DNA of 19,335 bases from an uncultured Oscillospiraceae bacterium. Its GTDB lineage: Bacteria; Bacillota; Clostridia; Oscillospirales; Ruminococcaceae. A model generated the notes under the pieces. It had not been told where the DNA came from. It saw only the letters and a list, made by a program, of their open reading frames with translations, and searched no databases. Positions 1-6,073 of the stretch are shown here, piece after piece (position 1 is the stretch's first letter; each line of letters begins with the position of its first letter). A program made the translations under genes and the position numbers. The stretch spans positions 1 through 19,335 of the forward strand of contig UQSL01000035.1 of NCBI GenBank assembly GCA_900543705.1, written 5' to 3'.

Positions 1-1
1 G

Positions 2-337
2 CTCAACCCAGCCTGGAAGGGCGGACACGGCGCAGGCGAGGAAACGGCCGCGATGATGGCCATCAACCCGGACTATGTGCACATGGAAAATTACATGCCG
101 CTTGTCCCGGGCGATTTGTCCGAGACCATGCCATGCGACGGTATGACTGGCGTGAAATATAAGGGAATTCGTGTGCTGATACCCCGCACGTTTAAAAACA
201 TCTCCCCAAGCGGCTGGTTCGGCAACGACGACGCGGCGACCGCCACCGTCGAATGGGGCAAGGAGATGCTCGCCGCGACCGCAGATTTCATCTGCGACTT
301 TATTAATGAATTCGACAAGCTGAAAATCGACCAATAA
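2..337 (+). CDS. Creatininase-family amidohydrolase, C-terminal part (cut by window start)
   Basis: The frame is open from base 2 to a TAA at 335-337 and gives 111 residues with no start, so the N-terminus lies outside the window. The first residues read NPAWKGHGAGEETAAMMA, which resembles the C-terminal catalytic segment of creatinine amidohydrolase-family enzymes (a His, a small-residue stretch, then Glu-Thr). These are divalent-metal enzymes that hydrolyse cyclic or linear amides; several members act in cofactor or pterin-like pathways, so the substrate cannot be read here. The remaining tail, with GWFGNDDAATATVEWGKEML, fits the last helix region of the family. An internal ATG at 53 is not a credible start because homology begins upstream. 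A long inverted repeat follows 8 bases after the stop. The family call is fairly firm; the exact substrate is unknown. Confidence 0.7.
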   Translation, partial: LNPAWKGGHGAGEETAAMMAINPDYVHMENYMPLVPGDLSETMPCDGMTGVKYKGIRVLIPRTFKNISPSGWFGNDDAATATVEWGKEMLAATADFICDFINEFDKLKIDQ

Positions 338-345
338 AGCTGGAA

Positions 346-400
346 CAGGGGCACAAAGAGGCGTGGATACCTTGGATATCCACGCCTCTTTGTGCCCCTG
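346..400. repeat. Perfect 24-bp inverted repeat, 7-nt loop
   Basis: Bases 346-369 are the exact reverse complement of 377-400, separated by seven bases (370-376). It lies directly after the creatininase-family stop and could end transcription from the left. However, no T-run follows on either strand, and a 24-bp perfect stem is longer than usual for an intrinsic terminator. It may instead be a hairpin element or a mobile-element scar. Confidence 0.75.
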
Positions 401-735
401 ACTAGTATTCGGGTTATCATCCAGCTATTAGACCCAATAAAACGAAAGGAAGCGTAAGATTGTCTATACAGCACAGGAACTTTTGCCGAAATCTTTCCTG
501 AAAACACCTGTAGACAGCAGATTATTGGTCCGCCGATAGAAGCTGTCGACTATGGTATAGGTAGATATCCCCAGTCAGTTAAACAGGGAGTGTTTGCATA
601 CTCCGCATTTTCATATTCCGGCTTCTGCAACAGGTAACGTACATCAAACCTCTTTTTCCGGAACATTTTCCGGTATACATCCAAATCCTCGGGCAGAATG
701 ACTCTTCCGATGGATCGCACATTCCCCGTCAATGG
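401..735. other. Gap with a weak 61-codon minus-strand open frame
   Basis: No gene is recognised here. The only notable feature is a minus-strand frame from 735 down to a TAG at 550-552. It continues in frame directly after the TAG stop of the acetyltransferase gene at 736-738, with a possible TTG start at 732-730. Its product, containing RSIGRVILPEDLDVYRKMF, is charged and soluble. The start faintly resembles an AbrB-type stretch, but this is not strong enough to name it. It has no ribosome binding site of its own apart from the G-rich end of the acetyltransferase gene. It could be a degraded gene end or chance. Confidence 0.3.
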
Positions 736-1296
736 CTATTCCCGCCCGATTTGCTTGATGACGCGGGCTGGGTTTCCGCCCACCACCGTATAGGGCTCAA
801 CATCCTTTGTCACAACACTGCCGGAGGCGACCACTGCGCCCTCCCCAATGGTGACGCCTGGATTGATGACGGAGTTTCCCCCAATCCAGACATTGTCCTG
901 TATCGTGACCGGCTTTCCGTACTCAAGCATTTGATTACGCCTGGCTAAATCCAGCGGATGGTTGACCGTGAAGATGCAGACGCGCGGCCCGACAAAGCAG
1001 TTGTTCCCTAAGGTAATCGGTGCGGTATCCAACAGGATACAATCAAAATTCAGATAGAGATTAGCCCCTGCCAAGATGTTGTAGCCGTAATCACAGCGGA
1101 ACGTAGGCTCGATATAGCAGTTATCACCGACCCTTCCAAACAGCTCCCGGATGATATCCATCCGTTTTGCCGCCTGTTCCTCCGGAATACTGTTGAATGT
1201 CTGCGTCAGGGTATGTGCCCTTGTGCGTTCGAAAAGCAGCTGGGGATCCGTACTATTATAAAGTTCACCTGCCAGCATTTTTTCCTTTTGAGTCAT
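736..1296 (-). CDS. Maltose/galactoside O-acetyltransferase family (hexapeptide repeat)
   Basis: This 186-residue protein has the architecture of Maa/LacA-type sugar O-acetyltransferases, which move acetyl from acetyl-CoA to a sugar hydroxyl in the cytoplasm. The N-terminal MTQKEKMLAGELYNSTDPQL is the typical Mac domain (about residues 1-55). Left-handed beta-helix hexapeptide repeats follow from about residue 58 to 180, including ITLGNN, VTIQDN, VWIGGN, VTIGEG and AVVASGS. His113 in FTVNHPLD corresponds to the catalytic His of the family, and the protein ends in the usual GGNPARVI. Length is normal. I chose the ATG at 1296 rather than an upstream alternative because GGGAGGA sits seven bases before it and the Mac domain starts there. 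A TATAAT with an extended -10 lies about 30 bases upstream. The sugar acceptor is not predictable. Confidence 0.9.
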   Translation of the reverse strand: MTQKEKMLAGELYNSTDPQLLFERTRAHTLTQTFNSIPEEQAAKRMDIIRELFGRVGDNCYIEPTFRCDYGYNILAGANLYLNFDCILLDTAPITLGNNCFVGPRVCIFTVNHPLDLARRNQMLEYGKPVTIQDNVWIGGNSVINPGVTIGEGAVVASGSVVTKDVEPYTVVGGNPARVIKQIGRE

Positions 1297-1324
1297 CTTG
1301 AGTTCCTCCCGTTCTTTGACTACC

Positions 1325-1333
1325 ATTATAGCA
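1325..1333 (-). promoter_or_regulatory. Extended -10 promoter of the acetyltransferase gene
   Basis: On the minus strand the sequence TGCTATAAT is a perfect extended -10 element, about 30 bases before the ATG at 1296. No good -35 box lies 17 bases upstream, as is common for extended -10 promoters. Confidence 0.5.
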
Positions 1334-1478
1334 AATAACACACCGCCTGAACAGGTACATCAAGCAGGCGGATTTTTATCTCTGGTTCTATGTAGCGCTG
1401 GCATTCATCTTCGCTATTCTCGGACAGACGCTCCTGTGCGGGATTCTGCTTGGCTTTGTCCTTATTGCAGAGTTTTGA
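1332..1478 (+). pseudogene. Fragment of an unidentified membrane protein
   Basis: This plus-strand frame starts right after an in-frame TAG, has no start codon or ribosome binding site, and ends at a TGA at 1476-1478. From about 1354 it reads like two close membrane segments (FYLWFYVALAFIFAILGQ, then LLCGILLGFVLIAEF). The hydrophobic pattern looks protein-like rather than random, which suggests a remnant. I cannot name the family. Confidence 0.35.
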
Positions 1479-1507
1479 TACCGGTAGCAGGTGCACTCGT
1501 GCCGATA

Positions 1508-1717
1508 ATGATTATGTTTTTAGATGTGGCAGCGGAGTGGAGTCATGAGGAGTGGGAAGTTCCCCTTCACGACGATGGGAAACATTTTGAGTACCTATTG
1601 AGGAAGACTTTCCGGGCGTGCTTCGCCGGATGGACAATTCCCCCGCCACAACACCATCCGCACCGCTCCATCTTTTCAACACCCTTTTTGTTATTGCTTA
1701 GCTTGTTTTTAGAATAG
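1508..1717 (+). pseudogene. Probable DNA-3-methyladenine glycosylase I fragment
   Basis: Within this frame, from about 1538 to 1621, the translation WSHEEWEVPLHDDGKHFEYL closely follows the N-terminal signature of DNA-3-methyladenine glycosylase I (Tag), in which a His-Asp-x-Glu-Trp-Gly-x-Pro stretch is followed by Asp-Asp and Phe-Glu. The expected Gln-Ala-Gly-Leu-Ser-Trp continuation is missing. After about 1621 the frame turns into unrelated Pro/His-rich and hydrophobic residues. The usual zinc-binding N-terminal Cys and the rest of the enzyme (about 180 residues) are absent. There is no ribosome binding site. I read this as a dead remnant. From 1718 to 1792 I see nothing. Confidence 0.5.
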
Positions 1718-1792
1718 TATAAGGGGTTTACAGCAAACCGGGAACCGTATTCCGCTGTTTTTGTAAAATATTCTAGATTATGCTTCTATTTC

Positions 1793-1821
1793 TTGACGAA
1801 CCGAAGGGGTTGTGTTATACT
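1793..1821 (+). promoter_or_regulatory. Sigma-A promoter of rpmG-secE-nusG
   Basis: TTGACG at 1793-1798 and TATACT at 1816-1821 are separated by exactly 17 bases, a near-consensus vegetative promoter. It points into the ribosomal cluster and predicts a leader of about 185 bases before rpmG. Confidence 0.85.
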
Positions 1822-1827
1822 GTGAAT

Positions 1828-2015
1828 ACCTCTAAGAGGGTTTATTTTTTTGTGCCTTTTTCCGGGAATACCCGAAAGACAGAAACAGGAAAATAACATC
1901 CGCTGCCTGAGGGGACGTTTCAAAAACATGCGGTGGCGTCCCAAAGCTTTGGATGGACCGTTGTACCTTTTATGAGGGAGGCAAAAATTTTCCGCATTCA
2001 GGAGGTGCCGAACAA
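1828..2015 (+). promoter_or_regulatory. Structured 5' leader of rpmG
   Basis: The leader contains a CGGG-AATA-CCCG hairpin around 1863-1874 and a larger stem pairing GGGACG (1912-1917) with CGTCCC (1937-1942). A U-rich patch at 1840-1850 follows a weak CCTC/GAGG pair. No known riboswitch or ribosomal-protein leader is recognised. Its last bases hold the strong ribosome binding site AGGAGGTG (2000-2007). Confidence 0.35.
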
Positions 2016-2165
2016 ATGAGAGTTAGAGTTACATTAGCTTGCTCTGAGTGCAAACAACGTAATTATAACACGATGAAGAACAAGAAGAATGATCCTGACA
2101 GACTTGAAATGAACAAATACTGCAAGTTCTGTAAGAAACACACTCTTCACAAAGAAACCAAGTAG
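2016..2165 (+). CDS. rpmG: 50S ribosomal protein L33
   Basis: This 49-residue protein is the small zinc-ribbon protein of the large ribosomal subunit, located near the E site. It begins MRVRVTLACSECKQRNY and carries two CxxC knuckles, Cys9-x-x-Cys12 and Cys36-x-x-Cys39. It is therefore the zinc-binding (C+) paralogue rather than the zinc-free form made under zinc limitation. The ATG at 2016 is preceded by AGGAGGTG with an eight-base gap; a longer in-frame ATG at 1953 would add a non-homologous tail and is rejected. It is the first gene of the run with secE and nusG, the usual Firmicute order, 24 bases before secE. Confidence 0.96.
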   Translation: MRVRVTLACSECKQRNYNTMKNKKNDPDRLEMNKYCKFCKKHTLHKETK

Positions 2166-2189
2166 GGCGGAAAGGCAGGGACTTGTATC

Positions 2190-2432
2190 ATGGCTCAGAA
2201 AAAGGACCGGAAAGAGACCAAGAAAGGCAAGTTTAAAAGTTTCGCCAGCAAAGTAAGTCGTTTCTTCAAAGACATGAGGGGTGAGCTGAAGAAAGTCGTA
2301 TGGCCGACAAAAAAGCAGGCAATCAACAACACAATCGTCGTTATCGTCGTGGTCATTGTTGCAGGCTTGTTTATCTGGGGCTTCGACAGCCTTCTGTCCC
2401 TTGCTGTCAACGCTTTCCTGAAAAGCGCGTAA
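2190..2432 (+). CDS. secE: Protein translocase subunit SecE
   Basis: This 80-residue protein is the small essential subunit of the SecYEG channel. Residues 1-33 are strongly basic and cytoplasmic. The conserved amphipathic-helix motif KKVVWPTKKQ lies at about 34-43, and one membrane helix follows at about 48-72 (TIVVIVVVIVAGLFIWGF). The short, single-span form is typical of Firmicutes, unlike the three-span E. coli protein. It sits between rpmG (24 bases upstream) and nusG (48 bases downstream), the conserved arrangement. A GGCAGGGA-like ribosome binding site precedes the ATG. Confidence 0.96.
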   Translation: MAQKKDRKETKKGKFKSFASKVSRFFKDMRGELKKVVWPTKKQAINNTIVVIVVVIVAGLFIWGFDSLLSLAVNAFLKSA

Positions 2433-2480
2433 TTAACTGTCTAAGCCGGAAGGCTTATGCGATGCTTGGAGGATTCACTC

Positions 2481-2999
2481 ATGTCTGATACCGCAAAATG
2501 GTACGTTGTGCACACTTATTCCGGCTACGAGAATAAGGTTGCCATGAACATTGAAACCGTTGTCCAAAACCGGAATCTTCAGGATTTGATCCACGAGGTC
2601 CGCGTCCCGACGGAAACTGTAACGGAAATCAAAGACAACAAAAAACGTGAAGTGGAACGCAAAATCTTTCCCGGCTATGTTCTGGTCAAAATGGTCATGA
2701 CCGATGATTCCTGGTACGTTGTCCGCAACACCAGAGGCGTCACCGGCTTTGTCGGACCGGAATCCAAGCCCCTTCCCCTGACGGAAGAGGAAGTCCTCGG
2801 CCTCGGTATCGAGACCAGGGAAATCGAGATTGATTACGCGGTCGGCGACACAGTTCGCATTGTCGATGGTCCGCTCGAAAGCTTCGTCGGTGTGGTCGAG
2901 GAAATCGACACCGAAAAGGACATGGTCAAAGTCAAGGTTTCCATGTTTGGAAGAGAGACCCCCGTCGAGCTTGAACTCGACCAGGTCGAATCAGTTTAA
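2481..2999 (+). CDS. nusG: Transcription termination/antitermination factor NusG
   Basis: This 172-residue protein binds RNA polymerase and couples transcription to translation or Rho. The NGN domain (about residues 1-115) begins KWYVVHTYSGYENKVA and includes FPGYVLVKM and VRNTRGVTGFVG. The C-terminal KOW domain (about 120-170) reads GDTVRIVDGPLESFVGVVEE. I chose the ATG at 2481 because GGAGGA at 2468-2473 lies seven bases before it and the family starts there; the in-frame ATG at 2457 has no ribosome binding site. It ends the rpmG-secE-nusG unit. The 154 bases before rplK hold hairpins and an L1 site but no obvious terminator T-run, so read-through into rplK is likely. Confidence 0.97.
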   Translation: MSDTAKWYVVHTYSGYENKVAMNIETVVQNRNLQDLIHEVRVPTETVTEIKDNKKREVERKIFPGYVLVKMVMTDDSWYVVRNTRGVTGFVGPESKPLPLTEEEVLGLGIETREIEIDYAVGDTVRIVDGPLESFVGVVEEIDTEKDMVKVKVSMFGRETPVELELDQVESV

Positions 3000-3040
3000 T
3001 AGTCGCAAAAAGCATTGCCCGGAACAATCCCGGCATGTTT

Positions 3041-3082
3041 TGTACAGGCCTTTCTGTACGCTTTGGCATGATTTTTCATGCC
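3041..3082 (+). promoter_or_regulatory. Two small hairpins between nusG and rplK
   Basis: GTACAG pairs with CTGTAC around 3041-3058, and GGCATG (3065-3070) pairs with CATGCC (3077-3082) across a T-rich loop. Neither is followed by a T-run. They stand just upstream of the L1-type site and may be part of the rplK leader fold or weak pause sites. Confidence 0.4.
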
Positions 3083-3084
3083 GC

Positions 3085-3131
3085 GTGGGAGGAACGCAAA
3101 ATACTGTCAAAGGCGTTCCGACTTTCACCAC
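3085..3131 (+). promoter_or_regulatory. Probable L1-binding site in the rplK leader (23S rRNA mimic)
   Basis: GTGG (3085-3088) pairs with CCAC (3128-3131). Inside it, GGAACGC (3091-3097) pairs with GCGTTCC (3113-3119). This leaves an asymmetric internal loop of GA on one side and eight bases (GACTTTCA) on the other. 23S rRNA at the L1 stalk has the same plan: GTGG, a short purine bulge, GG helix, then an eight-base strand before CCAC. L1 is known to repress its own L11-L1 operon by binding such mimics. The site ends 22 bases before the rplK ATG. Confidence 0.7.
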
Positions 3132-3153
3132 ATAATTTTGGAGGTGCAAACAA

Positions 3154-3579
3154 ATGGCTCAAAAGGTAGTGGGCTTTATTAAGCTCCAGATCCCAGCCGG
3201 CAAAGCTACCCCGGCGCCACCTGTCGGCCCTGCACTCGGCCAGCACGGTGTTAACATCATGGCATTTACAAAGGACTTCAACGAGCGCACTAAGAATGAC
3301 GCGGGCCTGATTATCCCGGTCGTCATCACGGTATATGCAGACCGTTCCTTCACCTTTGTCACCAAGACTCCGCCGGCAGCAGTCCTCATCAAAAAGGCTT
3401 GCGGAATCGACAAAGCATCCGGCGTCCCCAACAAGAACAAGGTCGCCAAGATCACCAAGGAGCAGGTCAAGAAAATCGCAGAGCAGAAAATGCCGGATCT
3501 CAACGCTGCATCCATCGAATCTGCCATGAGTATGATCGCTGGAACCGCTCGCAGCATGGGCATCACTGTCGAGGACTAA
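3154..3579 (+). CDS. rplK: 50S ribosomal protein L11
   Basis: This 141-residue protein forms the GTPase-associated centre of the large subunit with 23S rRNA and L10-L12. The N-terminal domain has AQKVVGFIKLQIPAGKATPA and the signature PPVGPALGQHGVNIMAF (about 22-38). The C-terminal RNA-binding domain begins around residue 75 and ends with SMIAGTARSMGITVED. Length equals the family norm. The ATG is preceded by TTGGAGGTG with good spacing. It is followed by rplA, with a second L1-type RNA site in the 66-base gap. This arrangement suggests control by L1 before both cistrons. Confidence 0.98.
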   Translation: MAQKVVGFIKLQIPAGKATPAPPVGPALGQHGVNIMAFTKDFNERTKNDAGLIIPVVITVYADRSFTFVTKTPPAAVLIKKACGIDKASGVPNKNKVAKITKEQVKKIAEQKMPDLNAASIESAMSMIAGTARSMGITVED

Positions 3580-3586
3580 TGCTCCC

Positions 3587-3624
3587 TGTGGGAGGACCAC
3601 TTTAAAAATCCGCTATCAACCACA
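3587..3624 (+). promoter_or_regulatory. Second probable L1-binding site, rplK-rplA gap
   Basis: TGTGG (3587-3591) pairs with CCACA (3620-3624), and GGA (3594-3596) with TCC (3609-3611). Again this leaves GA on the short side and eight bases (GCTATCAA) on the long side. The internal-loop geometry is identical to the site at 3085-3131 although the flanking bases differ. It ends 21 bases before the rplA start, close to the AGGGAGG ribosome binding site, so L1 binding could block rplA translation. Confidence 0.65.
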
Positions 3625-3645
3625 ATTTATAGGGAGGAAATCAAC

Positions 3646-4341
3646 TTGAAACACGGTAAAAAATATACAGACAGTTCCAAACTGATAGACCGTTCCAAGC
3701 TTTATGACTCTGATGAAGCCCTGAAGCTCTGCTGCGATACGGCAAAAGCAAAGTTTGATGAAACTGTAGAAGCTCATATTAGACTCGGTGTCGACTCCCG
3801 TCATGCTGACCAACAGGTCCGCGGCGCTGTCGTTTTGCCGAACGGAACCGGTAAAACTGTCCGTGTCCTCGTTTTCGCCAAAGGCGACAACGTCAAAGCA
3901 GCACAGGATGCAGGCGCTGAGTACGTCGGTGCAGAGGAATACATGCAGAAAATCCAAAACGAGGGCTGGCTCGATTTCGACGTTGTCATCGCTTCCCCGG
4001 ATATGATGGGCATCGTTGGCCGCCTTGGTAAAGTCCTTGGACCCCGCGGACTTATGCCGAACCCGAAGGCCGGCACCGTTACCCCGGATGTCGCCAAGGC
4101 TGTTACCGATGCAAAAGCCGGTAAGATTGAGTACCGTCTTGACAAAACCAACATCATTCACTGCCCGATTGGTAAGGCTTCCTTTGGAACCGAAAAGCTC
4201 AGTGAAAACTTCGACACCCTGCTCTCCGCAATCGCAAAGGCAAAACCGGCGGCTGCAAAAGGCCAGTACATTAAATCCTGTACGGTTGCCACCACAATGG
4301 GACCGGGTGTCCGTGTCAATACCGCGAAATATTCTGTCTAA
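3646..4341 (+). CDS. rplA: 50S ribosomal protein L1
   Basis: This 231-residue protein forms the mobile L1 stalk at the ribosomal E site and is also the probable autogenous repressor of this operon. It begins MKHGKKYTDSSKLIDRSKLY and contains the family signatures VVLPNGTGKTVRVLVFAKG and GRLGKVLGPRGLMPNPKAGT. The C-terminal end, TTMGPGVRVNTAKYSV, is also typical, and the length is normal. The start is TTG at 3646, set by AGGGAGG at 3631-3637 with an eight-base gap and by family alignment; no ATG is available nearby. A strong promoter for rplJ begins only 12 bases after the stop. Confidence 0.98.
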   Translation: MKHGKKYTDSSKLIDRSKLYDSDEALKLCCDTAKAKFDETVEAHIRLGVDSRHADQQVRGAVVLPNGTGKTVRVLVFAKGDNVKAAQDAGAEYVGAEEYMQKIQNEGWLDFDVVIASPDMMGIVGRLGKVLGPRGLMPNPKAGTVTPDVAKAVTDAKAGKIEYRLDKTNIIHCPIGKASFGTEKLSENFDTLLSAIAKAKPAAAKGQYIKSCTVATTMGPGVRVNTAKYSV

Positions 4342-4352
4342 GCAAATTTTGC

Positions 4353-4381
4353 TTGACAAGCCAGTATAAATCGCTTATACT
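4353..4381 (+). promoter_or_regulatory. Sigma-A promoter of rplJ-rplL
   Basis: TTGACA (4353-4358), a 17-base spacer and TATACT (4376-4381) form a near-perfect vegetative promoter just after rplA. It uses the same -10 hexamer and spacing as the rpmG promoter. The transcript would start at the L10 leader. Confidence 0.88.
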
Positions 4382-4387
4382 GGAATA

Positions 4388-4445
4388 GCTGTCCAAAGAC
4401 AGCAGGTGCTTTATGCATAATGGGACTTCTCCCGCCTGCCGAGGC
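4388..4445 (+). ncRNA. Ribosomal protein L10 leader RNA
   Basis: The conserved L10-leader core is present: GCTGTC (4388-4393) pairs with GACAGC (4398-4403) across CAAA, followed by AGGTGC. The strand CCTGC (4435-4439) closes with GCAGG (4402-4406), and there is an inner GGGA/TCCC hairpin at 4422-4433. L10 in complex with L7/L12 dimers is known to bind this RNA and reduce expression of rplJ-rplL. Its 3' edge TGCCGAGG (4437-4444) is the exact complement of CCTCGGCA (4479-4486), within the downstream terminator. Confidence 0.88.
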
Positions 4446-4469
4446 TAGCTTTGATTATGGTTATGAATC

Positions 4470-4505
4470 AGGCTCTTTCCTCGGCATGGGGAAAGAGCCT
4501 TTTTT
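4470..4505 (+). terminator. Attenuator terminator before rplJ
   Basis: AGGCTCTTTCC (4470-4480) pairs perfectly with GGAAAGAGCCT (4490-4500) over a nine-base loop and is followed by a T-run (4500-4505). It sits between the L10 leader and rplJ, so it can only be an attenuator. The leader segment 4437-4444 can pair with 4479-4486 as an antiterminator. Confidence 0.88.
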
Positions 4506-4537
4506 ATGGTCTAACAACTTTCAGGAGGTGACACGTT

Positions 4538-5059
4538 TTGCCAAGTGAGAAGGTACTCGCGTCAAAGAAACAGGTCGTTGCTGACCTTGTCGCAAAACTG
4601 AACAATGCATCCGCAGGCGTACTCGTTGACTATAAAGGAATCAATGTTGCCGATGATACGAAACTCCGTAAGGAGCTCCGTGAAGCCGGTGTCGATTACT
4701 CTGTCGTCAAGAACACGCTGCTCCGTTTTGCAGTCAAAGAGGCTGGCCTCGAAGAGATGACGTCCGTTCTCGAAGGAACCACTGCTCTGGCGGTTTCTGA
4801 AGAGGATCCGATCGCTCCCGCAAGAATCCTTGTGAAGTATTCGGAATCCATTCCGGGCGACGCTTTCAAAATCAAAAGCGGTTTTATGGATGGAGCTGTC
4901 ATTGATGTTGACACCGTCAACGCCATTGCAAAAATCCCATCCAAGGAAACTCTTATTGCTCAGATGCTCAGCAGCTTGAATGCAAGCATCGCAAACTTTG
5001 CTATCGTTCTTGATCAGATTGCAAAGAAACAGGAACCGGCAGAAGCTTCTGCTGAATAA
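4538..5059 (+). CDS. rplJ: 50S ribosomal protein L10
   Basis: This 173-residue protein anchors L7/L12 dimers to the ribosome at the base of the stalk. It begins with PSEKVLASKKQVVADLVAKL and contains VLVDYKGINVADDTKLRKEL and YSVVKNTLLRFAVKEAGLE, all typical of the RNA-binding N-terminal domain (about 1-130). The C-terminal helix that carries L12, about residues 140-165, reads AQMLSSLNASIANFAIVLDQ. The start is TTG at 4538, fixed by AGGAGGTG (4523-4530) seven bases upstream. Expression is probably set by the L10 leader and attenuator just before it. rplL follows after 32 bases. Confidence 0.97.
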   Translation: MPSEKVLASKKQVVADLVAKLNNASAGVLVDYKGINVADDTKLRKELREAGVDYSVVKNTLLRFAVKEAGLEEMTSVLEGTTALAVSEEDPIAPARILVKYSESIPGDAFKIKSGFMDGAVIDVDTVNAIAKIPSKETLIAQMLSSLNASIANFAIVLDQIAKKQEPAEASAE

Positions 5060-5091
5060 TCTAATTTTAGTAATATACGGAGGTAAATACC

Positions 5092-5469
5092 ATGGCTTCA
5101 GAGAAAATTTTGAACATGATTGAAGAAGTAAAATCTCTTACCGTCCTCGAGCTTAACGAACTGGTAAAGGCTCTTGAGGAAGAGTTTGGCGTTTCCGCAG
5201 CAGCAGTTGCAGTCGCAGCTCCGGCAGCTGGCGGCGCTGAAGCAGCAGCGGAAGAGAAAACCGAGTTTGACGTTGTCCTTGCTAACGCTGGCGGCAGCAA
5301 GATGGGCGTCATCAAAATCGTCAAAGAGATTACTGGTCTCGGCCTGAAAGAGTCCAAGGCTCTCGTTGACGAGGCTCCGAAGACCATCAAAGAAGGGGTT
5401 TCCAAAGCTGATGCTGAGGAAATGAAGAAGAAACTCGAAGATGCCGGCGCTACTGTCGAACTCAAGTAA
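5092..5469 (+). CDS. rplL: 50S ribosomal protein L7/L12
   Basis: This 125-residue acidic stalk protein binds translation factors and stimulates their GTPase activity. The N-terminal dimerisation domain (about 1-35) has VKSLTVLELNELVKALEEEF. The Ala/Glu/Gly-rich hinge lies at about 38-60, and the globular C-terminal domain has VLANAGGSKMGVIKIVKEIT and ends ATVELK. Length is standard. The ATG at 5092 follows a CGGAGGT ribosome binding site. A strong terminator lies 17 bases after the stop, and rpoB, the usual next gene, is absent. Confidence 0.98.
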   Translation: MASEKILNMIEEVKSLTVLELNELVKALEEEFGVSAAAVAVAAPAAGGAEAAAEEKTEFDVVLANAGGSKMGVIKIVKEITGLGLKESKALVDEAPKTIKEGVSKADAEEMKKKLEDAGATVELK

Positions 5470-5486
5470 GTTCATTTTTCGCTATG

Positions 5487-5518
5487 AAACGGACTGTGCT
5501 TTGCACAGTCCGTTTTTT
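5487..5518 (+). terminator. Intrinsic terminator after rplL
   Basis: A perfect 13-bp stem (5487-5499 with 5503-5515) with a three-base loop is followed by a T-run to 5518. It closes the ribosomal cluster. Confidence 0.93.
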
Positions 5519-5719
5519 GTTTGTTTCTCTATCCCCTTTTTGATATTCCTTTGCTGTTTTGCATGGTTACCCGCGGTCTGCTCCTCTTTCTGCAGCTCGC
5601 CCGCATTCCCCATGATTGACAAATGATTTGAAATCCTTTCAGATGATTTTAAATAAAATGCCGTCAACTGTTTCAAACTGACAACATCAAATAGAGAAAA
5701 CAGATTAAGAGGAGTTCAA

Positions 5720-5866
5720 TTGAAAAAAGATACCATGGAGGATTTAGGGAAGATTTCCTGCCTGTCAGAGGTATCTTCCTCCAGGTCGGACAGGCCGCCG
5801 CTTATGCAGTCAGCAAGCCCTTCCATCAAGGAAACAAGTTTGCCTCGACGATTTTGGGTGGGATAA
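5720..5866 (+). CDS. Possible 48-residue small ORF, unrecognised
   Basis: A TTG at 5720 is preceded by AAGAGGAG at 5707-5714 with a short five-base gap, and the frame runs 48 codons to TAA. It starts MKKDTMEDLGKIS and is rich in Ser, Pro and Arg in its second half, with one Cys. No family is recognised. A TTGACA lies about 100 bases upstream (5616-5621) but without a good -10 box. The opposite strand is also open here (see the gap entry), so this may be chance. Confidence 0.2.
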   Translation: MKKDTMEDLGKISCLSEVSSSRSDRPPLMQSASPSIKETSLPRRFWVG

Positions 5867-6034
5867 CGGTAGTTCCAGAAAACTGACAAACGGCTGGGAC
5901 ACGGTGTTCCGACCCGTATCTGCCTGTTCCATGGGGAAAACCATGAGCTGAGCCGCAGCGGCAGACTGTGTCGGTAAATGACCACATACTTTGCCTTTGG
6001 CCTCACTTCCTTTCTATTTTGGACATGACAATAC

Positions 6035-6073
6035 CCCCCTGATGTAGTACTTCTATTTTCCTACATCAGGGGG
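6035..6073. repeat. 13-bp inverted repeat with nested outer pairs
   Basis: CCCCCTGATGTAG (6035-6047) is the exact reverse complement of 6061-6073, with a 13-base T-rich loop. Short outer pairs GGACA (6021-6025) and TGTCC (6078-6082) extend the symmetry. On the plus strand a short T-run (75-78) follows. It could be a weak terminator or the remains of a mobile-element end. Confidence 0.6.

Noticed and set aside
3076..5475. Long minus-strand open frames opposite rplK, rplA and rplL
   Set aside because: They mirror the codon bias of the ribosomal genes, have no ribosome binding sites and match no family.
5716..6006. IS3-type transposase (minus strand)
   Set aside because: Only the first few residues (KAKYVVIYRH) are reminiscent; no helix-turn-helix, DDE residues or terminal repeats can be seen, so it is only mentioned as a possibility.
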